A stretch of 64,000 nucleotides of DNA. Source: Pictodentalium vernedei (taxonomy: Eukaryota > Mollusca > Scaphopoda > Dentaliida > Dentaliidae). The stretch spans positions 182,108,927-182,172,926 of the forward strand of contig CM062295.1 of assembly GCA_031216915.1 (NCBI GenBank), written 5' to 3'. A program made the translations under genes and the position numbers. Under the pieces are notes generated by a model. That model saw only the letters and a list, made by a program, of their open reading frames with translations. It did not search any database and was not told where the DNA came from. This document shows positions 34,773-44,046 of the stretch, piece by piece. Positions within the stretch are counted from its first letter, which is position 1. Every line of letters begins with the position of its first letter.

Positions 34773-34845
34773 ATTGTGTTCTATTTCGGGTATATTATGT
34801 GTTTATATTTATACAAGCTGCACGTGTTGGTCCTCCCCCGGAGGA

Positions 34846-35073
34846 TGTTATGAATTGTATAGATCACGTTTCTGTTCTTGTTTTGGTCGCACCTGTAGTA
34901 TGACACCTGGTTCATTTATTAACAGTGATTGAGTTTGTGCATGTCGTGATCGTGTTCACTGAGGTGAGGCCAGGTAATTGGCTCAGGTATTTTGGAAGTC
35001 AGTATTGTAGATCGTTCGGTAGAATAAAGTTGTACGGAAAATCTATGTGTGGTTTCATCAATATTCCATAACA
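34846..35073 (+). repeat. BEL/Pao 3' LTR
   Basis: Base-for-base match to the 5' LTR as far as I can check by eye, so insertion was recent relative to neutral divergence. Confidence 0.95.
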
Positions 35074-35078
35074 GTTTT

Positions 35079-36262
35079 CCCCCTCTATTTTCCATTTTAA
35101 TTTTGTTCTCATTATTATTCCCTGAAGCTTTTTATCCCTAATGGTTTTAAGTTCGTTTTCAAGTGATCTCATTTCTTCTGACACTGACTCATCCCCGCTG
35201 TCGAGTTTAGTATTCAGAACTTTTAAATGATCTTCTATTTCTTGTTGCCTTTTGTCAGTCTTACGTTTTACAGAAGAGGTATATGCAGCACTTTTCCCTC
35301 TGTTCATAATCTTTAGTGTTTTCCAAAGAAGCTGATTAGTTATAGAATAACTTCCTGTATTATCATTTGCATATTGGTGTATCGTTTCAGCAAATAATTT
35401 GTTTAATAGCAGTTACATAGTCTGCATCATTGAGTAGGTTGTTATTAAACTTCCAAATGCCTTTTCCCCGGAGCTGGTTATCAAAAGACAGTTTTATTCT
35501 TATTGGATTATGGTCGGAGCGGTATCTAGTGTGGATTTCTGCATTTTGAAAAAAACAGTTGCAAGTCTGACGATAATAGAAAGTAGTCTAATCTCGCCAG
35601 TTTATTTTCAGGTCCTCTCCAAGTGTAACGTTTTTCCTCTGTATTTTCTAAACGCCAGACATCAAATAAGTCAAATTTTTCCATTATCTTCATTATTTTT
35701 TTATTTGCCTTTTGGTTGCTTTTTTTTTTTTTGCTTATATTTAATTGTATCTTTTTCGTAATCTTGTGGAACATTCCAATCCCCTCCTATTATTACTGAA
35801 TCATTACCCATGCTTTCGATTTTAGAGAACAATTCATCATAGAATTATGGTCTATCATCGTTGGGACCATAAACAACTGAAAGGGTTAATCTTTGATCCT
35901 CGATGGTAGCGTCCAGAATAATAGTTTCCAGTCTCATTTAAAATACTTTTGTGTATGGTGAACCCAAAAGTATTTTTGAAAAGTATAGCCACGCCTCTGC
36001 TTGAACCTGAGTGAGAACAGAATACAGCCTCATAACCCCATTCACTTCTCCAACAGTTTTCCACTTTCTTACTCGAATGTGTATCCACCAGAAAAGTTAT
36101 GTCAAATTTATCCCTGCGTCGAGAAAACATATCTCGTCGTTTATAAGAATCGGAAGATAAGCCACGGCAGTTCATGCTTCCTATTATTATGCTAGCCATT
36201 TTGGATGAGGTTATGGGTAAAGCTAAAAGTGTATGTGCAGCTACTATGTTTGAATTATTCAT
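35079..36262 (-). pseudogene. LINE ORF2 endonuclease region (APE type)
   Basis: Minus-strand pieces are SIIIGSMNCRGLSSDSYKRR at the N-terminus (about 36195), FLVDTHSSKK, GVAILFKNTF, then across frameshifts VIIGGDWN (about 35790), YTWRGPENKLARLDYFLLSS (about 35620) and a YRSDHNPIRI-type segment (about 35515). It ends in a helical linker up to 35079. These are the standard blocks of apurinic/apyrimidinic-type LINE endonucleases (N, E, D-x-N, SDH). Broken by at least three frameshifts. Confidence 0.8.
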
Positions 36263-36629
36263 TTTTCCTTTTCTAAACTTGCATGTCTGTACAGAACACT
36301 ACATGGAAAGACCTATGAATCTGCTAGATTTGTCCCTAACAAAAACATTGCTTTTCTGTACAAAGTTGCCATTAAAAAATCTGTTTGATCTGAAATTTGA
36401 AATTTTATCAGTAACAAAAAAGGTAATAAAAAACAATAACAAAAATGAACTCATTTTGCTTCTTATACGTTCCTCTACAAAAGTCGAATTTCTGCACCAT
36501 ACATTTACAACATAAAAGTTGTTGCTTGCATTGTGCAACTTCTTTTTAGGAGTGTGACATAAGACGGAATCCGTGGTAGAGTGAAGGTTATTCTATACAC
36601 TGTGTATATGTAATTGAGTGAGTATTTAT
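36263..36629. other. Probable LINE 5' flank; nothing recognised
   Basis: Frames on both strands lack motifs; the LINE's first ORF may be eroded here. Confidence 0.25.
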
Positions 36630-36682
36630 TTGCGTGCGTCGTGCGTGCGTGCGTGCGTGCGTGCAGGGTGTGTGTGTGTGTT
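36630..36682. repeat. (CGTG)n/(GT)n microsatellite
   Basis: GTGCGTGCGTGCGTGCGTGC followed by a short GT run. Confidence 0.9.
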
Positions 36683-37132
36683 TTCAAATGACACAATCAT
36701 GTTTTAGAGGAATTTTGAATGTTGGCTTCTGATCCCCCGCCGGGATTCGAACCCTCGGCAACACCGCCTGGCAATCAGGAGTCCAGCGCCTAAACCACTA
36801 GACCATTGCACACCGTCAAAAAACTATGGCTGGAATCTAGCTTTTTAGATGAAGTCCTCATGTTGGTTCATCTTCCTTTCGGCAGCAGCATGAAAGTGTG
36901 GAACGCGCTGGCTACAGTACGACGAAAGTGCTGTGGATGGCCTCAGACGAAGACTGGGACGGGCTTGTGTGTGTTTTCAAATGACACAATCATGTTTTAG
37001 AGGAATTCTGAATGTTGGTTTCTGATCCTCCGCCGGGATTCGAACCCTCCGCAACACCGCCTGGCAATCAGGAGTCCAGCGCCTAAACCACTAGACCATT
37101 GCACACCGTCAAAAATCGATGGCTGGAATCTA
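36676..37132 (-). repeat. Duplicated unit carrying a tRNA-like sequence (SINE head or tRNA pseudogene)
   Basis: Segments 36676-36840 and 36968-37132 are direct repeats (TTTTCAAATGACACAATCAT ... GGCTGGAATCTAG). Each holds on the minus strand a tRNA-like block (about 36731-36813 and 37026-37107) with A-box-like GGTCTAGTGGTTTAGGCGC and a perfect B box GGTTCGAATCC. The anticodon arm (CTGG..CCAG) would have an 11-nt loop and the acceptor stem does not pair, so it is not a functional tRNA. A tRNA-derived SINE or tRNA pseudogene duplicated in tandem is the best reading. Confidence 0.5.
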
Positions 37133-40100
37133 GTGTGTGTGGGATCGCTGATGTGAACAAGTTAGTGTGCTATATGGGGGAGGGGGTGCAGCGTGAGAAG
37201 AGGAATTGGCGGGAAGGCTCACGACTATTATACGTGTGCGTAGAGGAGGCGGCTATGCGACCGAGCGAGTGAATATGCGTGTGTGCGTGTTCATTTGATG
37301 TGAGTAACTCTAAATTTGTGAAATCATGATAAAAAAATTGTATACCATCTGCCCCTATTTCTCAACCCACATCTAAAGTGTCCTCAATTTCGATGAGTTG
37401 TGTGGATGGCCGATCAGACGATAAGAATAGCAAAACATCTGAAGTGAGGCCCGGGAATAATTTATTATTACACACCCGTAGCTGTATTTGTCACGATCGC
37501 ATGGATTTTAGGGGCATGCGGTAATTTTAACCAGAAAGCTCTAGTGCGATCCGATAAAAAGTACCCTTCGCGTGCACAAGTTCTCTCATTAGACTCGTTC
37601 TTATAGTTTGCTGCGATCAGTGGAATATAACCAATGAGAACCATCGGCTAAATTTATCTGTCGGAATTACCGATTCTCACTACAAAATGTTTGATGCACA
37701 ACTATGCTGAAAACTGTTGAAAGTCATGAAAGACACATGATCTCTGCCAAGAAATTGATCAGTGAAACTCAGCCTTTGCTTTCGTTATTGAAAATCGAGG
37801 AAAACTTAACTATTTTTAGGCAAAAAGTCCAGTTGGGTTCGATATTGCAGCCAACCACTAGTACAGTTCAACTTTGTTACAATGTTGCCCTCACCGCTGC
37901 GTGCTGCCGACGAGTCGACACGAGGCCTACTGTGTAACTGTAATCCTATTCGATTCACACTTCGGCAATGCTGCAGCACGTTTGCCAATGCAAACATACT
38001 TTGAAGAGCATGTTCTCAGGAAGCAAGACTAAATCAATCTTGAAAACTGGTTACCATGGCATCAAGCGGAAAAAAGACGGCGACACGCCGACAGCGTCTG
38101 GAGATGTTTGACTGCTAGTACATGCAGTTACTAATTAACTATCACCAATTCCACCCTTACTAGATGACCACTCCCTCCATACCCCCCCCCCCCCCCCCCC
38201 CCCCCACACACACACTAGCTGAATAAAGAAAATAAATTCGGAAGAAGTTTTATACGAAAAACTCGGTAGTTTACATTTGTGGAACCCATGTTTTTTTACG
38301 TGCTAGTGGGTGTTGGGGCAACAGGTTTATTTTATTTTATTTTTTTTTTGTGAGGGCAGGGGGAAGGGCTTTTTTTAGGGGGGTATAGTATTGCTAAAAT
38401 ATGACTTTCTGGAGTTTGTACTAAGGAAATTAAAAAATGTTATCAGCTACCCACTATTGAAATTCTGAAAAGTCTTGAGTAGGGTGGGAATGAGACCACG
38501 AAAAGGCGAGGGGTGGTAAATACATGTGTTCTGATGAATGCAATATAGGCCTAATGTCAATTTTATGAGATGACTTCCATGAAATTCAAAAATAATTATT
38601 AGAATATTTAAAACATAGACAATATGACAATATTTTCCACACACAGATTGATGTGTATTTTTAAATGACTAATTTAGGATTTTTGCTAGTATTTCTGTTT
38701 TATACAAGGATATTATTTTGTTTTAATTGTCAGTAACAAAAGTTAAATCGAATGTCACCTATGTGACTTAGCTACATGGGTATATGAGATGAGGAGGGGA
38801 TTGTAGCATTCTCACCTCCTTCACCAATAAGCAGCTAATTTTGCAGTTTTCATTGAAAGGGACTGGTATTTTCAGAACAGATTGTTCAGAGGGAGCGGGT
38901 ATTTTTTATAATTTTGGCAAATAGCAGGGCAGTGGGCAGAGCATTTCCATAGGCAAATTCGAGGCAAGGGCCTGTATTTTCATTTTGAAACAAAAGTTCA
39001 GGGCAGTTTGATTGGTCAGTCCCCATCCCCAAGAAAATGTTCTCCAAAAGCCTATCATTTTACTTTGCCACATTCTATCAGTCCTCTTTAAAACTACTTA
39101 CTGAATCAGAATGCAAATTCAGAACACCAAATTCCAAATTTAAGACTGACAAGATATTGGAGCAGACACATAAAAAAAAAATTAACCGGATAACAAGAAA
39201 AAATGTTGACAGAACCGTTCAGATAACAAACTGGTGAAGTATAGTACTAGTGCAAAATACTACAAAATAATGTAAACGTTAATCAATCTTTGAAAATATT
39301 ATCAACCAAAATAAGTTGGAGCTTACTGGTGAGAACACCCCCCCCCCCCCTTTCAGCCTCAGACTAAGACTGTTGGATACTGATTTCGTGAGCTTTCGAG
39401 AGTTTCAGAAAATGCTGTCAGGTTATAGATGGGTTGGGGGGGGGGGGTAAAAAAGGTGTACGTAGAGACAAGACATGACATTTTCTTGCAGTTATCATGC
39501 AATATATTTCTCCCTTTGCATATCTGGAGTAAATGTGGACAACCTGAAGCTTTCATTTGTAAGTGCAGCCCATTTCAAACAAAGGTTATCAAGACTTGAG
39601 GTAAAAATAAAAATAAGGCTAAATTTCAAGTCAGAAACTTTATAATGTTGAAAAATAAAGTGCTAACTTACCAAGACTGCGGAGTTCACTCAGTCAGAAT
39701 GGAATCTCAAACTGTCTCAGGCTCAGTTACTCTAAAGGATCGAATGAATTCCCCGGAAGGTTAATTATTGCGGCAAAATGTTTTTTCTCGTCCAATGTGT
39801 ACTTTGTTGCAATGCAGAACAGAAATGACCGATGTCCACATGTGATAGCCTTGTGGCAGTAGTGCATGTATTGTCAAGCCGAGTTCAAACTTCTGTTCTA
39901 GTTTCAGTTTAAAAAGCACGAAATTTAAACAGAGCAGCCAGTTCGCATCGTATTCAAATTAAAATCCTTGTACATTTTCCATCCTCCAGATATAATGATG
40001 CCTGCACACACACTTTTGAAAACACATTTCAGACCTCCAAATTTGTGACGTCTGATATGCTTTACGCAATCTTTTGAGTTTTGAGTGTTCGGATCGACAT

Positions 40101-40220
40101 TTTTTGCGAATAAAATGAATCAACAGCGATTCTACAGGTGGCAAGGTCAAAGACTTAAGACTGGTTCTCTGACAAAATTGCCCGTTTCTCTCTAGAATTC
40201 TTTCAACCGTTCAAATTGTC
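37133..40220. other. DDO intron sequence without recognisable genes; C/G homopolymers
   Basis: Poly-C at about 38181-38205 and 39339-39350, poly-G at about 39437-39448. A weak donor-like CTTG|GTAAGT on the minus strand near 39671 has stops in all upstream frames. No further DDO exon was found. Confidence 0.4.
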
Positions 40221-40288
40221 GAGCGTGTGGCGCTGGGATAACCACTCGAGCCTACCGGCCCTCGTGGTATCCCTGCGCCACACGCTCT
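40221..40288. repeat. Hairpin with ~25-bp arms
   Basis: GAGCGTGTGGCGC plus GGGATAACCAC is mirrored by GTGGTATCCC plus GCGCCACACGCTC. It lies 0.6 kb downstream of exon 2B in the intron. Confidence 0.8.
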
Positions 40289-40855
40289 CGTCCAGTAATC
40301 GTTAACCCATTCAAACATAAGTGTGGTTCTGTATATATCCAACACCTTGACAAAGCTATTGGATCAAATCACCACCGAACCTCCCAACAGGGTGGTTTCG
40401 CCCGTTTTGTCGTTGACTGTATTGACTGAAATGATACCTTCCAGAAAGCCAGTGTTGGACGGGTTAAATATCGATATGAGAAATATATTATTTTTTCTAA
40501 GATGATACAATGTTCGTGGTCATTTTTGGGTTTTTTATATGCGACTGCGGCTGGACGTTTTTCAGTGAGACACTAAGAAGTTGGAATATGATAAATAGAA
40601 TAAAGGAGAAGAAAAATAAATAACTAAAAAGGAAAATGCTTTTTAATCAATCTTTGTTTTTTACTCACACGAGGCAACAAGAGAACTTTATTCTTTGCGA
40701 ATACACACGTCATGTCCATCCTTATATGCATGCATTCTTTTTTATTTATTTTACTTGTGGGGGAGGAGAAGCGTTGTTTTGGGGGGGTTTGTTTTTGTTT
40801 GTTTTTTTTGTGGGGGGAAGGGGTGTTTTCTTTTCTTTGTCTCCGTACAACTTAC

Positions 40856-40967
40856 CTCGGGGGCGTTTCTGAACATGCAACCACGAGATGCAAACAAACC
40901 AGATGCAGTCGATTCTGAAGAAAGTGCCAGGTCTGAGTAATGCTTGTAACTCATTTTACGCCACCGT
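40856..40967 (-). CDS. DDO-like alternative exon 2B (112 nt)
   Basis: Acceptor TTTCTTTGCGCAG|ACGG and donor CCCCCGAG|GTAAGT. With the two bases from exon 1 it reads K-RWRKMSYKHYSDLALSSE, then STASGLFASRGCMFRNAPE, ending in phase 0 for exon 3. It aligns to the D-aspartate oxidase segment that follows the FAD-site loop (K-x-W-x-x-E-x-F pattern) but has replaced the conserved E and F with K and Y. It shares 24 of 37 residues with 2A. If spliced after 2A it would read ACG GTG GCG TAA, a stop. No internal stops or splice defects. Confidence 0.75.
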
Positions 40968-41097
40968 CTGCGCAAAGAAAGAATGCAAACAAGAATTCAT
41001 CTGCAGAGTTGCGAAAAATACTGACTTTATTTATTTAGTCATTTATTTGGGGCGTGGGTTATCGGAAACGGAATGGGGGTTTCTCTGTATAGCTTAC
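40968..41097 (-). other. 130-nt intron separating exons 2A and 2B
   Basis: It runs from GTAAGC (2A donor) to the GCAG acceptor of 2B. It contains a purine-poor tract TTCTTGTTTGCATTCTTTC before 2B. The flank GCAGATGAA..TTCTT is shared with the intron upstream of 2A, showing the duplication included flanking intron. Confidence 0.7.
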
Positions 41098-41209
41098 CTC
41101 GGGGGCGTTATTGAACATGTAACCATGAGCAACAGACACACCAGATGCTGCGGATTCTGAAGAAAGTGCCAGGTCTGAGTAATGCTTGAAACCCGTTTCA
41201 CACCATCGT
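41098..41209 (-). CDS. DDO-like alternative exon 2A (112 nt)
   Basis: Acceptor TTTTCTTTTTGCAG|ACGATGG and donor CCCCCGAG|GTAAGC. With exon 1 it reads K-RWCETGFKHYSDLALSSE, then SAASGVSVAHGYMFNNAPE, closer to the canonical family (W-x-E-x-F, then H/S-G-Y/W-x-F) than 2B. Phase 2 in and phase 0 out, identical to 2B. It lies 1.6 kb downstream of exon 1 and 130 nt upstream of 2B. A long hairpin is 45 nt upstream of its acceptor. Confidence 0.8.
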
Positions 41210-41254
41210 CTGCAAAAAGAAAAAAATTGTAAAGAAGGCTTCATCTGCGACGGA

Positions 41255-41353
41255 CGTGACAACCGTTACTTATTCCTGGTTCCTTACTCGACATTCGTTA
41301 TCGGTTGGTAACTAATGTCGATTAGAGAACTGGGAATAAGGGGCGGTTGTCAC
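41255..41353. promoter_or_regulatory. Intronic hairpin upstream of exon 2A
   Basis: CGTGACAACCG, CTTATTCC and TCGACATT on one side pair with AATGTCGA, GGAATAAG and CGGTTGTCACG on the other, giving a stem of about 40 nt with bulges around TCGGTTGG. Position just before the 2A acceptor makes it a candidate splicing-control structure; it may equally be a small foldback repeat. Confidence 0.45.
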
Positions 41354-41828
41354 GCGCCCTCATCTGGAGAACGTCTAAAGATACTGACTTATCGGTTGGA
41401 TTATGACCAGTTATGAGGGTCACTCTGGGAACAAGTGAAAAATGCACGGGAAATTGTGCAGTGAATGACAGTCGAATTCTGCACTTGTGTGTAAAAAAGG
41501 AAAAGCACAACAAGTTTGGACATTTGTAGTACACCCAAGACATGCATTGGGATAGGGTAAAGTAATTAGAGCTGAAACAGTTAACCGATTAATCGATTAA
41601 TCAATGATCAACATCTTGATCGATCCAAAAAGTAATGGATCGATTAACCGTTTATTTTGAACTACTGTATTATATGGGTTAACAAAGGAACAAACTTACT
41701 CCAAAACAGGCAAACATTGTCACACTGACTCACATCAATTATATGAGAGAGTAAAGCATGCAAGTTACTTGCTGGCATACTTGTTTACTGATCATACCGT
41801 ATCAGTGGCTGGAAATGGTCATTCTTAA
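41354..41828. other. Intron 1 sequence, nothing recognised
   Basis: A 40-bp zone with repeated TTAATCGATTAATC motifs (41583-41645) has a diverged echo at 42130-42190. The MITE copy 6 lies between, suggesting it is nested in another inverted repeat. Confidence 0.4.
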
Positions 41829-42070
41829 CCATTTACCCAATGCGGGTAGAAGATGATACTTGCAAAATAAATTCATGAATTACTAAACATTTTCAATTTT
41901 TGTCTCAAAAACATAGCTTATGACCCCTCATTGGAACGAGCTCAACGAGCTCGTTACAAGGAGGGGTCATAAGCTATGTTTTTGAGATAAAAAATGAAAA
42001 CATAATAAATTTGAAAGGAGATTTTTGTATATAGGCCTAGTCGGTTTTATTTGTTACGTTGGGTAAAGGG
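41829..42070. mobile_element. TTAA foldback MITE, copy 6 (B-like hybrid)
   Basis: TTAA at 41825-41828. Termini CCATTTACCCAATG and GTTGGGTAAAGGG; the right flank is TTCA. The centre (about 41902-41985) carries CATAGCTTATGACCCCTCAT and GGAACGAGCTCAACGAGCTC with a few mismatches. It sits in intron 1 of the DDO-like gene, flanked on both sides by related TTAATCGAT-rich sequence. Confidence 0.85.
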
Positions 42071-42423
42071 TTCATGCTGTAAATCATCAACGGTATGACA
42101 ATTATTCAAATATCTATTTGGACAAGTGATTAATTGGTTAACCAAGGTTAATGCGCGTGATTAATCGATCAAGAAAACCCCTTAACCGCTTCAGCTCTGA
42201 ATGTAATCAGAGAATTGTGTGGCCGATATGTTAGTTTGCGTTGTATTATCTGCACAACTCTTCTTTTTTTATCTTCATCCGCCTGATCCTTGCTTATTGG
42301 TATCATGCAAAAATGCAGCTTCAAACCACTCCGCTTTGCCTGGTAACACCAATTTTTCTAATCGTGTTCGGTGAATAACTGTGAACGATTTGAAAACAAA
42401 GTGACTGCGCCTTGTAACGCATC

Positions 42424-42440
42424 GGGGGGGGGGGGGGGGC
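42424..42440. repeat. Poly-G tract
   Basis: Uninterrupted run of about 16 G in DDO intron 1. Confidence 0.9.
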
Positions 42441-42801
42441 AGGAATCTAGCTTTGTTCATATCGGCCGAGATAGGCGTCATATCAGCCGAGTTTGAAGCC
42501 ATATCTGCCGGTTTTGATAATGGTCAACTGTGAGAAAAAAATTCTTATCTGATAAATACCCCTGCTTCTCCTTCTATCCTAGCAATTGAAAAATAAACTG
42601 TTTGATGATATGCCTCACCAAACTAGTAACCTCAGCTGACAGTTCTACCACTATTTGCAGGTTTCTGAACATGTCAAAAATTGGGCAATAGTACTGTCCG
42701 GTTAAACAATTTGTTTTCTTCTTTTTAAGGGGGGTGGGGCACCACCATCTCCTAGAATTTACGCCTATGTCTACAGAAGTTTTAACGTATTGCAAACTCA
42801 C

Positions 42802-42998
42802 TTGTATGTCTCTTTCGGTAGTCCTGGTGGTGTACGAATAATTGACGGCTGAAAAATCCCAGCTGCTCCATCACTTGTTGTGTCGATGTCAAATCGATCG
42901 GCTAGGATACTAACAGAGGCACGAGGCAGTAGATTCTGTATGTTGATAGCTGTGGACAGACCAACAACGCCAGCCCCCAATACACATATCATAATCAT
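42802..42998 (-). CDS. DDO-like first coding exon
   Basis: ATG at 42998-42996; the in-frame triplet TAA 24 bases upstream rules out a longer start in this exon. It reads MIMICVLGAGVVGLSTAINI, the Rossmann dinucleotide-binding motif G-x-G-x-x-G that holds FAD. It continues to DRFDIDTTSDGAAGIFQPSI, the second FAD contact: D-T-T-S-D-x-A-A-G is characteristic of D-aspartate oxidase, while the following Q-P resembles D-amino-acid oxidase. Donor TACAA|GTGAGT at 42801 leaves phase 2, matched by exons 2A and 2B. Cofactor binding is secure. Substrate specificity cannot be read from this part. Confidence 0.85.
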
Positions 42999-43029
42999 CC
43001 TCTTGGAATATAAATAGGCTCGATATTAG

Positions 43030-43035
43030 CTTATA
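43030..43035 (-). promoter_or_regulatory. TATA-like element upstream of DDO exon 1
   Basis: CTTTATAAGC on the minus strand, 37 bases before the ATG. If real it would imply a very short 5' leader; equally, a 5' exon may lie further upstream and this may be chance. Confidence 0.2.
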
Positions 43036-43362
43036 AAGGATCACCTCATAACTTCGAACAATGTCAAAATGTAGAAGAATCGTTCCGCGTCCTCTTGGCG
43101 TGAACGGCGTCTCTCGGTAGTGTCAGGCATCCTCTAGACGAGAATTGGTGTTTTCTGGCTTCAGTAGTGCGGCCACGGAGCCTGGCCCCCTAACATTTTC
43201 GCTGCCCCCCCCCCCTCCCAAAAAAAATCCAACAAAACATTGAACCAGTATACGTGTCACATAATATGTAACCCAAAAATGTAATATAGGGCTATACATG
43301 ATACAAATGCCTCAGATTCGCTGCCAGAGCACTGAATTTATAAAATTCCCCCAAAACGGACT

Positions 43363-43415
43363 AGGTACCCCCCCCCCCCCCCCCCCCTACACACACACAC
43401 ACACACACACAGGTG

Positions 43416-43472
<57 letters not shown>
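43363..43472. repeat. Poly-C followed by (CA)n microsatellite
   Basis: About 17 C at 43370-43387, then a CA run interrupted by GGTGCGCGCG and continuing to 43471. Confidence 0.95.
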
Positions 43473-43545
43473 CCCCATTACAAATTCGTGGTTATGCGCC
43501 TGACCGCCGTTTCTAATTAAATAACCAAAAAGTCAAAATGAAGAC

Positions 43546-44046
43546 GTGTCTATCAACATTTTTGCATTTATAAGTCATAGGGAGAATACCGTTGGTCTGG
43601 CGACTGTACAACTCGTATATAGAGCACAAAAACAGCGTCCACAGACTCAGAGAGAGTTGGTCGATTTCCATGTTAAGGACAATCTCATGGGCCTTTGCCT
43701 AACTTGTCGATATAGATATTTAAATTTCAGTTCAGAATTTAGTAGTAGAATGTGTTGGGAACAGAAAAAATATAGAAAGTGGCACTGTGAACAGTTGAGA
43801 ATATGCGAACAGCCAACAAAAGTAGAGGTTGTGCACAACAAATATGACACAATGCAGTTGCAGTGTGCGCCATCGAGGCCTTTCGGTACAGCATTTGTTG
43901 TTGTACACCACTACCCACGGCAGCTCTTGTCTTGTGCGTTTTTCCGCGATACATTTTGTCCCCATAATACCAACGAAAGTTCAACATTCTATGACCCCCA
44001 AAATCGGTTGACTATAAGACGGAAATGTGATTACCCCAGTGTCTGA
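43546..44046 (+). other. 166-codon open frame, unrecognised
   Basis: An open frame with many cysteines (CRYRYLNFSS, CEQLRICEQP) but no family resemblance, no splice context and several overlapping frames on the other strand. It lies just upstream of the DDO start on the opposite strand. Probably fortuitous. Confidence 0.15.

Larger units (their letters stand above)
29080..35073 (+). mobile_element. BEL/Pao LTR retrotransposon, near-complete and young
   Basis: Two 228-bp LTRs (29080-29307, 34846-35073) begin TGTTATG, end CATAACA, and look identical by eye. A 5-bp target duplication GTTTT lies at 29075-29079 and 35074-35078. A primer-binding site starts TGGTCCCTCGAGCCG two bases after the 5' LTR, and a purine-rich tract (CCCCCGGAGGA) precedes the 3' LTR. 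The internal region encodes one gag-pol frame. Family members are copied via RNA and integrated by their own integrase. It sits inside the LINE and, with it, inside the long DDO intron in antisense to the gene. Confidence 0.95.
25190..36262 (-). mobile_element. L1/Tx1-type LINE, split by Tc1 and BEL/Pao insertions
   Basis: Pieces in minus-strand order are: endonuclease 36262-35079, [BEL/Pao 35073-29080], reverse transcriptase 29079-26643, [Tc1 26642-25421], C-terminal tail 25418-25190. Removing the insertions rejoins coding sequence on both sides: the linker before the RT continues across the GTTTT duplication, and the C-terminal Zn-finger region continues across the TA. The RT wording (TPGSDGFTAEFYKFFW, WRPVSLINVD) is that of the L1/Tx1 group. 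ORF2 has several frameshifts and stops, so the element is dead. The first ORF was not identified upstream of 36262. Confidence 0.85.
19851..42998 (-). other. DDO-like gene (D-aspartate/D-amino-acid oxidase family), partial, with alternative second exons
   Basis: Umbrella entry for the only host gene recognised. Visible coding order on the minus strand is exon 1 (42998-42802), exon 2A (41209-41098) or exon 2B (40967-40856), then exon 3 (19930-19851). Introns are about 1.6 kb, 130 nt between 2A and 2B, and about 20.9 kb before exon 3. The encoded N-terminal part carries the Rossmann FAD-binding motif and matches the first ~130 residues of D-aspartate oxidase without gaps across exons 2 and 3. 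The family oxidises D-amino acids using FAD, giving 2-oxo acid, ammonia and hydrogen peroxide, usually in peroxisomes. Catalytic C-terminal exons are not in view, so DDO versus DAO specificity is undecided. The large intron has absorbed LINE, BEL/Pao, Tc1 and foldback insertions. Confidence 0.75.

Noticed and set aside
36731..36813. Functional tRNA gene
   Set aside because: B box is perfect but acceptor and anticodon stems do not form; anticodon loop would be 11 nt.
39959..40150. Possible further DDO exon on the minus strand (ISGGWKMYKD after GTGTGCAG)
   Set aside because: The phase does not match exon 2's phase-0 end, and exon 2 already covers the corresponding protein region; exon 3 at 19851-19930 fits without a gap.
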